Assembly: GCA_963702765.1 (NCBI GenBank)
Contig: CAVPEB010000072.1
Location: 44,780-108,779, forward strand
DNA length: 64,000 bases
Source of the DNA: DATMNR01 sp963702765
GTDB lineage: Bacteria; Chloroflexota; Ktedonobacteria; Ktedonobacterales; Ktedonobacteraceae
Direction: 5' to 3'
Each line of letters begins with the position of its first letter. Positions within the stretch are counted from its first letter, which is position 1. Made by a program: the position numbers and the translations under genes. Under the pieces are notes generated by a model. It had not been told where the DNA came from, did not search any database, and was given only the letters and a program-made list of their open reading frames with translations. This document shows positions 28,271 to 36,377 of this stretch, one piece after another.

Positions 28271-28726
28271 ACATCAGGTAATCGAATGTAAGTAAACAGG
28301 CTGAACAGGGGTTTCGTGTATAGTATGGGGGCATCACCTTGCGGGTGCCCTCGCTTTTGCGCCATTGCTCTAGCTACAAAAACCCTCAACTCACCGCACC
28401 CCCATGAAATGTAGGGATACCCCTCGCGGGTATCCTATGGACGTTGGCGGGTATCCTGTTTGTGGTTGTCAAGCCTGCGGGTGTCTAACCTCGCGTCTAT
28501 CCAGCCTCGCGTTACCTGCCTGCGAACGACTCATATCACAACATAATCACAATCGAGCTTTCTACTAATAATTGGTCTTTCGAACTCTTGTTTTTATAAT
28601 CTCTTCAAGGTATTGTTTCTAACATGGTGTACAATCTCCACAATTGAATAGCAGTGAATATTCTTGTCTTTGTCTCTAAGAAGAAATGTCCAAATTCAAT
28701 TCAAGCATCTGATTAGGAGGTATACT
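28271..28726. other. Repeat-bearing intergenic region
   Basis: Non-coding. It contains short GGGTATCC/GGGTGCCC repeat fragments at 28329-28520, including the full palindromic unit at 28404, and an A/T-rich promoter-like stretch at 28560-28660 ahead of the SGNH hydrolase. Confidence 0.55.
28404..28436. repeat. ATGAAATGTAGGG palindromic repeat
   Basis: ATGAAATGTAGGGATACCCC followed by TCGCGGGTATCC: the GGATACCC and GGGTATCC arms pair around CTCGC. Same family as copies at 29716, 31989, 33070, 33113 and 7320. Confidence 0.75.
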
Positions 28727-29576
28727 ATGCTCAAGGGGGCGCATATCTACCGGCGTTTAGTTTTGCCTGGAGTCCTCGTCGTATTAATGGCATTTGCCTT
28801 CGTGCCAGCAGCATTTGCGGCATCTAACCATAGTACACAACCTGATTGGTCCAATGGTCTAAAGCAGCATTACCTTGCACTGGGTGATTCGCTGGCATAT
28901 GGCTACCAGCCCTGCATCAAAAATAATACCTGCACCAACAGCGAGGGCTATGTCTATCAACTCTTCCAGATATTACAAAAAAAGGAACCAGAGATGTGAC
29001 AAATTATGGGTGTCCTGGTGAAACAAGTAGCACCTTGATCAATGGTGGCATTTGTCCGTATTGCCTTATTCGTCGCAACTTGCCGCAGCACTGGCCTATC
29101 TGAAGGCAAACGCTGGAAAAGTGAGTCCCGTCACTCTCGATATCGGCGCAAATGACGTCTTAACTGATACTGATCCGAGTACATGCACGGTGAACGTTAC
29201 CAAATTTAACGCTGATGTTGCGACGCTTGATGCAAATCTTACTGGAACCATTTTGCCATCGTTGAAAAAAGCACTAACAGTCAAAGGTCGGATCACAGGC
29301 AAAATTGTGATGATGAACTACTATGATCCGCTTCAAAATATCTGTCCGAATTCTGTGAAATATTCCCAAACACTAAACAGGCATCTTGCCGCCGATGTTC
29401 ACGGGTTTGGCTCAATCGTCAACGTATTCCGTGCCTTTGGTGGCCCAAAGACACCAAATCCGAATATCTGTACCCTGACCTGGATGTGTACAGCGCCTCC
29501 TCTAGGCCCAGACATTCATGCTACGAACAAAGGGTACAGTGTCATAGCTGACACCTTTGAGGAAGCTATCCTGTAA
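28727..29576 (+). pseudogene. Secreted SGNH/GDSL hydrolase with two frameshifts
   Basis: ATG at 28727 follows AGGAGGT. A signal peptide is clear (basic RR, hydrophobic LVLPGVLVVLMAFAF, cleavage after PAAFA). Block I of the SGNH fold is HYLALGDSLAYGYQP (catalytic Ser). The frame then breaks near 28,985 (the next segment VTNYGCPGETSSTLINGGICP is in another frame) and again near 29,060. The third segment holds LDIGANDVL (block III, Asn) and GPDIHATNKGY (Asp/His of block V) and ends at 29576. All catalytic blocks survive, so this could be a live gene hit by two sequence errors, or a recent pseudogene. Confidence 0.8.
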
Positions 29577-29627
29577 AAGCCAAATGTTGCAACTTTCCGA
29601 TTCACTGTTAACTGAAACTTCCTCTTA

Positions 29628-29674
29628 GGGACGTTGAGGGTTGATTGGTAGACCTAATCAACCCTCAACGTCCC
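29628..29674. terminator. Intrinsic terminator, 19-bp perfect stem
   Basis: Arms GGGACGTTGAGGGTTGATT and its exact complement are separated by a 9-base loop and followed by TTTACAT. Serves the SGNH hydrolase gene and possibly the convergent DUF4097 gene. Confidence 0.8.
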
Positions 29675-29715
29675 TTTACATATGGATATGATTATGAACC
29701 TTACACCGTTCCCAC

Positions 29716-29737
29716 ATGAAATGTAGGGATACCCCTT
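29716..29737. repeat. Partial ATGAAATGTAGGG repeat
   Basis: ATGAAATGTAGGGATACCCC; the second arm is degraded. Member of the family described at 28404. Confidence 0.6.
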
Positions 29738-29843
29738 CTCCTTTCGACTGCCTGACGCGTAGCGTTAGACGCGCTAGCGTCGTTGGCAATGCCGTATCTG
29801 CGGGTCTCCCGTGTCTATGGTTGTCCTGCATGGTATTCAGCAA

Positions 29844-30913
29844 TCACATCGGCTTCACGCTAATCGTCCCCAGATGCGTGCGCAAATGCACCATAGCGCG
29901 TGGTCCCTCTCCAGTATAAGAATTACCGAAAAGATTGCTCACTGTGCCCAAATTGGTTTTCGCATCCAGAATGAAAGCGGTGCCAGCCGGTAAAGCCATA
30001 TCAATCGTGCCAGCATTGGTCTCGAAGGAGTAATCACCACCTGGATTGATAGAACCGGAAAACGAAATCGTGCCCGCGTTCGTCTCCATGCGCGCATTCC
30101 CCTCCAACTTCACATTCTGCATATTAATCGTCCCGGCATTCGTATGCATAAAAGACTGGCTAGCCAGCGAAGCATTTTTAACATCAATCGTTCCGGCATT
30201 CGTGCGAATGAACGTGTGGCCTTGAATACCATCAACAGTAACGGAACTGGCATCGCTTTGTACATGAACATCACTGGACTCGGGGACGGTGATATCCAGA
30301 TCCATGCGTCCAAAATCACCCAGGGAGAAAGAACGTCGGGCCTGGGGATTCCAGACCTCTACTCTGACCTGGTTTCCTTGCTGTGTCGCATTGAGCGGAT
30401 AAGATGGGCGGCTGGGGAAAAACGAGCTATAATAACGCGTGCCTCTCACCTCGACAGCATTGGCTAATCCCCGATGAATACGTATAGCGCCGAACGGATT
30501 ATCGACGGTCAAGTTTTGATGCCCACTCACCTCGAAACGCTGCACTGGCAATTGTACTGCCTGGTTAAATGCGAGACGCCATATGACATAGCCCACGAAA
30601 ACGAGACCGGCGAGAAAGAAAACAGAACCAAGGATCGTATTAAGAACAGACCCTCCGATAACAAGTAACACGACAACAGCAATAATAATCCATATCCATT
30701 GCTTCGAGGAGATCGACGGCGCTGGGCGCAGCTTCTCTCCCTCCGCGTGTACATCGTATCCCCGATAACCCTGCTCATACGAACCATACTCCGAGGAATC
30801 CCGCTGCGGAGCGGCTCATAAGCCTGTTGCTGCTCCCGAGGATCAATATTCTCTTGCATCTCCTCAGGCCGTTGTGGCTCATTCTCTTGAGGAGAAAACA
30901 TCTGGCTTCCCAC
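29844..30913 (-). pseudogene. DUF4097-type membrane-anchored beta-repeat protein, one frameshift
   Basis: GTG start at 30913 with AAAGGAG 7 bases upstream. The N-terminus is charged and Gln-rich (FSPQENEPQRPEEMQENIDP), then a frameshift near 30,805 moves to DSSEYGSYEQGYRGYDV and the rest. One or two transmembrane segments follow (WIWIIIAVVVLLVIGG; ILGSVFFLAGLVFVGYVIW). The exterior part is a DUF4097 right-handed beta repeat with a recurring motif: RTNAGTID, HTNAGTIN, ETNAGTIS, ETNAGTID, then KTNLGTVS and RTHLGTIS. Such proteins are envelope-associated, of unknown function. If the single frameshift is a sequence error the gene is intact. Confidence 0.78.
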
Positions 30914-31001
30914 TGCTCAACTCCTTTATATTCTTTCCTAACTGTTCTACTCCCGTCATCTTTCTATTCTAGCAGACCTCGCAACTCGCTCACCTCTTTA
31001 C

Positions 31002-31143
31002 GGATCATCCTGAGCGCTTTTACCATGTCATCCTGAGTACCTTTACAGTGTCGTACTAAGCACCTTCACTATGTCATCCTGAGCGCTAGCGAAGGATCTC
31101 GTAGCCCGTCGCGTGAGATCCTTCGTTATCACTCAGGATGACA
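31002..31143. repeat. CATCCTGAG repeat cluster with inverted pair
   Basis: Partial copies at about 31003 and 31027 and a complete one at 31073 (GTCATCCTGAGCGCTAGCGA) face an inverted copy ending at 31143 (ATCACTCAGGATGAC), forming a hairpin with GAGATCC arms inside. Same family as 11330-11592. Confidence 0.8.
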
Positions 31144-31418
31144 CTCAGTGGTCGCTTCATCACAATTGATGTTACTGACACTGCAATATTTTGGATTGAA
31201 AGTCCTTCAAGGTACAGAGCGGCAACAGTTATGGTCATGGATAGGAGAGCAATACCCTTTTTTCGTCGACCATCAAGCGAAAATAACGCGTCAGATTTCC
31301 TTAATTGCTCTCTCCCGACCCAAAAGCTAATAGTTTTATCCTGCAAAAACGTACCTGGCCAATAACCAACCACCGGAAAACTATGTATTTGCTGGATTAA
31401 ATGATTTTCCCCAAAATT

Positions 31419-31457
31419 ACCGCTCATTTTGAGCGCTATATGAGCGGTATTTTCGAT
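31419..31457. repeat. GAAAATACCGCTCATATA palindromic repeat, copy 1
   Basis: On the minus strand: TCGAAAATACCGCTCATATA then GCGCTCAAAATGAGCGGT. A second copy, in the opposite orientation, is at 56328-56367. Internally it pairs CCGCTCAT with ATGAGCGG. Confidence 0.7.
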
Positions 31458-31503
31458 AAAAAAGAGAGCATATGATTCACAATTGTAAATCATATATCAG
31501 CCT

Positions 31504-31977
31504 CTACCCTTGCCGCGAATAAACCACATACACAACAATCCCCGTCACAATCAGTATCAACCCTAAACCTCCTAAGACAAACACAAAGGGGTTTGTCCCG
31601 CCTCCACCATTAACATTGCCTCCCGTTCCCGGTGTGGGTGTCACCGTAGGAGCTATCGTAGCAGTGGGCGATGGAGTGGGAGAGGGTGTCGGAGAAGGAG
31701 TTGGAGACGGAGTAGGCGATGGTATAGGAGATGGGGTCGGCGACGGTGTCGGAGAGGGAGTTGGAGACGGAGTGGGTGATGGTGTTGGCGAAGGAGTAGG
31801 AGTAACAGACGGCGTGGTTGTCACAGTAGGAGAGGGTGTAGGTGCATTCGGACCCATATAAACGTGCGCGCTATAGACATTCGGAGGACTACCTCCCCCC
31901 ACAACACTCATAACCCCCCAGAGAAAACACCCACAACAAAACAGTAAAATCAGCCCTCGTGAAAGTTTCTTTAACAC
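31504..31977 (-). CDS. Secreted/anchored protein with Thr-Pro-Ser-Pro repeat linker
   Basis: 157 residues from a GTG at 31977, which has GGGAG 7 bases upstream; the longer open frame reads through the 33-bp tandem repeats and is unlikely. Order: basic start and hydrophobic signal/anchor (LILLFCCGCFLWGVMSVVGGG), a short head (NVYSAHVYMGPNAP), about 18 tandem TPSP/SPTP repeats (residues about 50-108), a Gly/Asn linker (GTGGNVNGGGGTNPF) and a C-terminal membrane helix (VFVLGGLGLILIVTGIVVYVVY) with basic end. It is a wall-spanning or stalk-like protein; no sortase LPxTG motif. DNA repeat length may vary between strains. Confidence 0.7.
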   Translation of the reverse strand: MLKKLSRGLILLFCCGCFLWGVMSVVGGGSPPNVYSAHVYMGPNAPTPSPTVTTTPSVTPTPSPTPSPTPSPTPSPTPSPTPSPIPSPTPSPTPSPTPSPTPSPTATIAPTVTPTPGTGGNVNGGGGTNPFVFVLGGLGLILIVTGIVVYVVYSRQG

Positions 31978-31988
31978 TAAACAACTCC

Positions 31989-32021
31989 CGGAAATGTAGG
32001 GGCACCCCTCGCGGGTGCCCT
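31989..32021. repeat. GAAATGTAGGGG palindromic repeat
   Basis: GGAAATGTAGGGGCACCCCT then CGCGGGTGCCC. Same family as 28404; it leads directly into the 33-bp tandem repeats. Confidence 0.7.
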
Positions 32022-32120
32022 GCTCCAGGGGGTTCCAATTCTCGCGGGTACCCCGCTCCAACGGATTCCAGCCCCAGTGGGTACGCCGCTCCAGCAGGTT
32101 CCAGCCCAAGCGGGTACCCA
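32013..32120. repeat. 33-bp tandem repeat, three units plus a partial
   Basis: Units begin at 32013, 32046, 32079 and (partial) 32112. Each starts GGGTRCCCYGCTCCA and contains TTCCA. Period is exactly 33 bp, so the minus-strand frame reads an 11-residue unit (like NPLERGTRENW). It appears to have grown out of one arm of the adjacent palindromic repeat. Confidence 0.85.
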
Positions 32121-32195
32121 CCTATGAAACTTGAAGAACCTCAACATAGTTTCAACAATACAAACGTTGGGAAGTCGAAACTTGTAACTTTATAT

Positions 32196-32975
32196 CTACC
32201 GTGTTGTTTTCTCTCGTATGCTGCTTTGATGACTTCGTTGACGCAAAGCTTCATACAGCGCAATGCTCCCGGCAACCGCTGCATTCAGAGAAGAGATATG
32301 GCCGTGCATCGGAAGCTTAATCAATGCATCACAATGCTCCCGCACCAACCTGCTGATACCCTTTCCCTCATTCCCCACCACGAGCGCCAGAGCGCCTGTA
32401 AGATCAGCCTTGTCGTACTCCATCTTCGTCTCACTATCCAACCCGATCACCCAGATATTTTTCTTTTTGAGAAAATCGACGACATGTGTCAGGTTCGTTT
32501 CCCTGGCAATCAGCAAATGTTCGCTAGCTCCGGCAGAAGTTTTAACCACAGTAGCATTGACTTCAGCCGCGTGATGCTCAGGAATAACCACGCCATGCAC
32601 GCCTACCGCCTCCGCGCTGCGCAGAAGAGATCCAAGATTGTTCACATCCTGGATGGCATCTAAAATCAACAAAAACGGATCTTCGTTTTTCCCCTCGGCA
32701 AAGGCTAAAATCTCATCGATCGTCGCATACTTTCGCTGTTCTACCACCGCCAGACAGCCCTGGTGTACCGCTCCCTGGCTGAGTTGTTCTAATCGGTGGC
32801 GTGGCACCGTCTCAATAGGAATTCGTCGCCGTTCAGCCTCATCCAAAATAGCAGCAATAGCAGGTGCATCACGTTGACCATCAGCTATCAAAATACGCTT
32901 CACCTGTCTCGTCGAACGCAATGTTTCTAAAATAGGATTCCGACCCCAAACATAATCAGGCATATGCTTCTTCAT
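32196..32975 (-). CDS. rlmB: 23S rRNA (guanosine-2'-O-)-methyltransferase RlmB/TrmH family
   Basis: 259 residues. SpoU/TrmH (SPOUT) motifs: motif 1 LDAIQDVNNLGSLLRSAEA (Asn and Arg of the active site, about 105-123), motif 2 ALVVGNEGKGISRLV (about 197-211), motif 3 LPMHGHISSLNAAVAGSIALYEALR (about 219-243). The N-terminal substrate-binding domain VWGRNPILETLRS, IPIETVPRHRLEQLS and HQGCLAVVE is typical of RlmB, which modifies G2251. AGGA precedes the second ATG (32963); an ATG at 32975 is also possible. RlmB versus a tRNA-specific SpoU paralog cannot be settled by eye. Confidence 0.88.
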   Translation of the reverse strand: MKKHMPDYVWGRNPILETLRSTRQVKRILIADGQRDAPAIAAILDEAERRRIPIETVPRHRLEQLSQGAVHQGCLAVVEQRKYATIDEILAFAEGKNEDPFLLILDAIQDVNNLGSLLRSAEAVGVHGVVIPEHHAAEVNATVVKTSAGASEHLLIARETNLTHVVDFLKKKNIWVIGLDSETKMEYDKADLTGALALVVGNEGKGISRLVREHCDALIKLPMHGHISSLNAAVAGSIALYEALRQRSHQSSIREKTTR

Positions 32976-33330
32976 CCTTTGGAAAAACGAATTTCAACCA
33001 GCGTAATGCTCGTGTCCAGACAGAGTATAGCACACCTGCAAAGCCCCACGAGCAGTCCATTACCTCTATATGAAATGTAGGGATGACCCTTGCGGTCATC
33101 CAGTTTCCTTCTATGAAATGTAGGGGTAACCTTGCTGTCACCCGGTACTCCGCAAAGTTAAAATCTTAATCACCAATCGTCCATAATAATGCCAGTAATT
33201 CACACCAATCTGGCTATCCATACAAGCTGATTACTGCCCAAAAATAAAATCGTGGGATAATACAAAGAATGTAGGAGCATACTGAATTGCGTCAGTCTGG
33301 AGAGACAAACCTCAAATATCGAGGTGTATC
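32976..33330. other. Intergenic region with two palindromic repeats
   Basis: Two ATGAAATGTAGGG-family repeats lie at 33070-33102 (GATGACCC...GGTCATCC) and 33113-33145. The rest is A/T-rich with the promoter region of the zinc-ribbon gene; GAGGTG at 33319-33324 is its ribosome binding site. Confidence 0.6.
33070..33145. repeat. Two tandem ATGAAATGTAGGG palindromic repeats
   Basis: First unit 33070-33102 with arms GGATGACC and GGTCATCC around CTTGC; second unit 33113-33145 (GGGGTAACC...GTCACCC). The arms differ but co-vary, which keeps the hairpin. Confidence 0.75.
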
Positions 33331-34735
33331 ATGATTTGTAACCAATGTGGATCCTCTAATCCCGATTACGCTACATTTTGTGGCAAATGTGGAGGACAAA
33401 TTGCACAACCATTACATATTTCTCCGCCCAGTTCTCAGCAGCCCGGCAATAGCGCGATATCCAAACCAATACCCGTGCGAATGCTCATCGGTAGTATTGT
33501 GCTGGTCGCTCCTCCTACTTATCGTATTACAACTAACAGGCAGCGATTGGGCAACAGGTGCGATGCATGCAGGTATCGTAGCAGGTATCCTTGCCGCGAT
33601 TATTCTACTCTTTACTATCGTCAATATGGCACTCGGAAAAGCTACAAGATCGAATCCTGCACGTTTGATTCAGCTTATCAGTTCAGTGCTGGTTATCTTG
33701 CTACTCTCATTACTCTGTCTGGTGGGTCTGACACAACAAACCTCTATTCACAACATGCAGGCTCACTCCTGGGAAGCACAACAGCAGTGGCAATTCGCCA
33801 TTAATCAATACCAGACATCAGGTGAAGGCGCTCCCACCTCTGAAGACATAGCTCGGGTATATAACCTCTGGGGCGAGCAATTCACTATACATCAACAGTA
33901 TGTGGAAGCCCTTGCGAAATACAACATGGTGCTAACTTACTATGGTTCTGCCAGTACAGGTGTCGCTCGTGCCCAATCTGATACAATCACAGCCTATGTT
34001 AGCTGGGGGAGGCAAGCCTCACAGCAGCATAATTATATGGCAGCAACAAGCCACTTCGATGCTCTATTAGGTTTATCGTACTGTGCTGCTACCTGCCAGG
34101 CGCAGGTCAGTTCCCTTGATGCTACAGCCTACTACAACCTGGCAGAAAGTCTGCTCGTAGCCCAAAATTATCACGATGCAATCGGCAACTTCCATACCCT
34201 GGTTTCACGCTTTGCCAGCTCGACTGAAGCGCATAAAGTGCATGGAGATTATGCAAAAGCATTGTTGGGAGAAGGGAAGCAGCAACTCAAGGGAGCAATT
34301 TGTTCCAGCGCCGTACCTACATATCAACAACTTTCCGCACAATTCGGGGATACGCCAGAGGGACAACAGGCTACCAACGCGTTAAAAGCGAACCAGCCGG
34401 TCAAGGGGCACTTCGTCGGCTCTATTCCGAACAATCCCTCGCTCACACCCATAGCTACCCTCATTCAGGGTCTTAACCATAATATGTCTGACGGTCAGTT
34501 TTTCCAATTGTTCAATACAGCCCCAACCGCGATCATCCAAAACAATGGTAATTTTCTGTTCGATCCTTTGCCTCAGGGTTCCTATGGCCTTGCATGGGGC
34601 ACAAATCAAAGCGATGGGTCTAAACACTTTCAATTTGCATACAACGCCGATGGCTCGTCGACCTATGTTGCCAAAGTGGGTCCATTGTGTCCCTACGATT
34701 TCGGCGACCTCCCTGAAACTATCCCGACTTCTTAG
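33331..34735 (+). pseudogene. Zinc-ribbon, membrane and TPR-like protein with one frameshift
   Basis: Start ATG 33331, GAGGTG 6 bases before. N-terminus is a double-CxxC zinc ribbon (ICNQCGSSNPDYATFCGKCGG). A frameshift near 33,495 separates SKPIPVRMLIGSIVL from CWSLLLLIVLQLTGSDW; the remaining 400 residues are open. They contain about three membrane helices, then tetratricopeptide-like helices in a presumably external domain (WEAQQQWQFAINQYQ, QQYVEALAKYNMVLTYYG, AENLLVAQNYHDAIGNF-type units) and a small C-terminal beta domain. The last 17 bp overlap the convergent rnhB. If the shift is a sequence error, this is one intact ~467-residue protein. Confidence 0.72.
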
Positions 34736-35474
34736 ACTTTACAGCCATACGAGAACTATTCAGCTCTTCTTCCTGAAATAGCCCATATAGTTCTCGTACT
34801 GGCGCAAAGCTTCTCCGATGATGGGGAGTTGCTCCGTGCTTATGTAGCGCAGTCAAATGTTCTTCTGTGCCGTATCCCTTGTGTTGGGCAAATCCATAGG
34901 CTGGAAAAAGCTCGTGTAATTGTACCATCATACGGTCTCGAGTCACTTTGGCAATGATCGACGCAGCGGCTATCGAAAGACACAGCGCATCACCCTTAAT
35001 GATAGATCGCTGTAGAATTTCAAGATCAGGCAAGTGTATTGCATCAAGAAGCAGTGCTTGTGGTGGCGTCGTGAGTTGGGTAATGGCATCACGCATGGCA
35101 TATTTCGTAGCCTGCAAAATATTACGCTCATCGATCAGCTCGACAGAGCCAATACCAACGCCAACCGCCAGCGCATGTTGCATAATAACTTTGTAGAGCC
35201 TCTCCCGTTCCTTTGCCGTCACTTGCTTCAAATCACGCACCCCAGCGAAGCATTCCAGGCACTCATTGGGGCTAAAGTGCAATGGGGATAGATCTCCAAG
35301 GGGTAAAATAACAGCAGCAGCTACAACAGGACCTGCAAGACAACCTCGCCCTGCCTCATCAACACCAGCGATAAAAGAATAGCCCTGACTGAGCAGGGCT
35401 ATTTCTTCATCTAAGCTTGGTACTTGTTTACTATTCGTTGGTACTCTCATTGCTGCTAGTAATCGGGGTTTCAT
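34719..35474 (-). CDS. rnhB: Ribonuclease HII
   Basis: 251 residues. The active-site signature IAGVDEAGRGCLAGPVVAAAVIL (about residues 36-58, with the DEAGRG motif) is unmistakable; other catalytic carboxylates lie in LLLDAIHLP and SIAAASIIAKVTRDR. KGYGTEEHLTALHKHGATPHHRRSF is the conserved C-terminal box. It removes RNA primers and misincorporated ribonucleotides from DNA. Start is uncertain: ATG at 35474 lies inside the 3' end of rplS, ATG at 35450 is an alternative. Co-transcribed with rplS, a common order (rplS-rnhB). Confidence 0.95.
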   Translation of the reverse strand: MKPRLLAAMRVPTNSKQVPSLDEEIALLSQGYSFIAGVDEAGRGCLAGPVVAAAVILPLGDLSPLHFSPNECLECFAGVRDLKQVTAKERERLYKVIMQHALAVGVGIGSVELIDERNILQATKYAMRDAITQLTTPPQALLLDAIHLPDLEILQRSIIKGDALCLSIAAASIIAKVTRDRMMVQLHELFPAYGFAQHKGYGTEEHLTALHKHGATPHHRRSFAPVRELYGLFQEEELNSSRMAVKSKKSG

Positions 35475-35922
35475 TTACTACAGTAGTGGCCTTAATCTTC
35501 TCAGCCCTGGCAGCTTCCTTAGCGGCAATCTGTTTGCTCGTCATTGGACGCAATTCCTTCAAACGGGCAGCCTTGCCAGTCAAGCCGCGCAAATAGTAGA
35601 GCTGTTTGCGACGCACACGAGCATGACGTATGACTTCGATCTTCTCGATACGAGGGGAGTTGATAAGGAATGTGCGCTCGACGCCTACACCATGCGTAGT
35701 TCGGCGAACTGTAAAATTCCTGTTTACGCCGCCGCCTCGCAGGCGCATGACCACACCTTCAAACGGCTGTAAGCGTTCGCGGTTTCCCTCAACAACTTTT
35801 ACTTGCAGGCGCACAGTATCGCCTGATTTAATCTCTGGTATATCCTTACGTAACTCGGCGCTATCAACTGCTAGCAGCAGCGCCCGTCCGGCGGGCTTGG
35901 TTACGACTTGTTTGTCAGCCAT
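35431..35922 (-). CDS. rplS: 50S ribosomal protein L19
   Basis: 163 residues, longer than the usual ~115-120. The L19 core is clear: IPEIKSGDTVRLQVKVVEGNRERLQPFEGVV, GGGVNRNFTVRRTTHGVGVERTF, SPRIEKIEVIRHARVRRKQLYYLRGLTGKAARLKE. The C-terminal ~40 residues (AAKEAARAEKIKATTVVNETPITSS) are a charged, low-complexity extension. The downstream rnhB starts inside this tail. Confidence 0.96.
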   Translation of the reverse strand: MADKQVVTKPAGRALLLAVDSAELRKDIPEIKSGDTVRLQVKVVEGNRERLQPFEGVVMRLRGGGVNRNFTVRRTTHGVGVERTFLINSPRIEKIEVIRHARVRRKQLYYLRGLTGKAARLKELRPMTSKQIAAKEAARAEKIKATTVVNETPITSSNESTNE

Positions 35923-35997
35923 CTCCTACAATCTCCTAATACGCGTCGTGCTCAGCCCGTGATAAAAAAGAGGAAGCAGAGCCTTAGCCGCGAGAAC

Positions 35998-36252
35998 CTA
36001 TTTTGCGTTGAGCTGCTTCATCAAACGCGATTTGCGGCGAGCAGCATTATTTCGATGAATTACACCCTTTTTGGCGGCGCGGTCCAATTCGCTCATAGCA
36101 GCGCGTACAGCTTCTTCAGCATTCTCATCTAAGGCAACAGCGGTGCGAGCTTTGGTTATTTGTGTTTTTACAAGTGATTTAACGCTGCGATTATGCAAGC
36201 GGCGCTTTTGTTCCTGGCGCATGCGCTTTTGTGCAGCGGCATTATTGGGCAT
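35998..36252 (-). CDS. rpsT: 30S ribosomal protein S20
   Basis: 84 residues from the ATG at 36252, which has GGAGGA upstream; an ATG seven codons earlier overlaps that site. S20 features: NNAAAQKRMRQEQKRRLHNRSVKS and KGVIHRNNAARRKSRLMKQ. Binds 16S rRNA. Monocistronic; upstream of rplS on the same strand. Confidence 0.95.
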   Translation of the reverse strand: MPNNAAAQKRMRQEQKRRLHNRSVKSLVKTQITKARTAVALDENAEEAVRAAMSELDRAAKKGVIHRNNAARRKSRLMKQLNAK

Positions 36253-36377
36253 GTAAGTATTATTCCTCCCCAAATCATCTGCCCCTTCACACGGGCTGAT
36301 CTACATAAAATGCCGACTATTCGTCGGACGAGTGCCCATGGATTATAGCAGAAAGATATTGACTATGTCAAACATTC

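Noticed and set aside
31086..31493. 135-codon minus-strand ORF
   Set aside because: Spans two dispersed repeats and shows no domain or start site; treated as non-coding.
31616..31861. Plus-strand ORF rich in Val-Gly-Asp-Gly repeats
   Set aside because: It is the exact antisense of the Thr-Pro-Ser-Pro repeat gene; the regularity comes from the DNA repeat, and there is no ribosome binding site.
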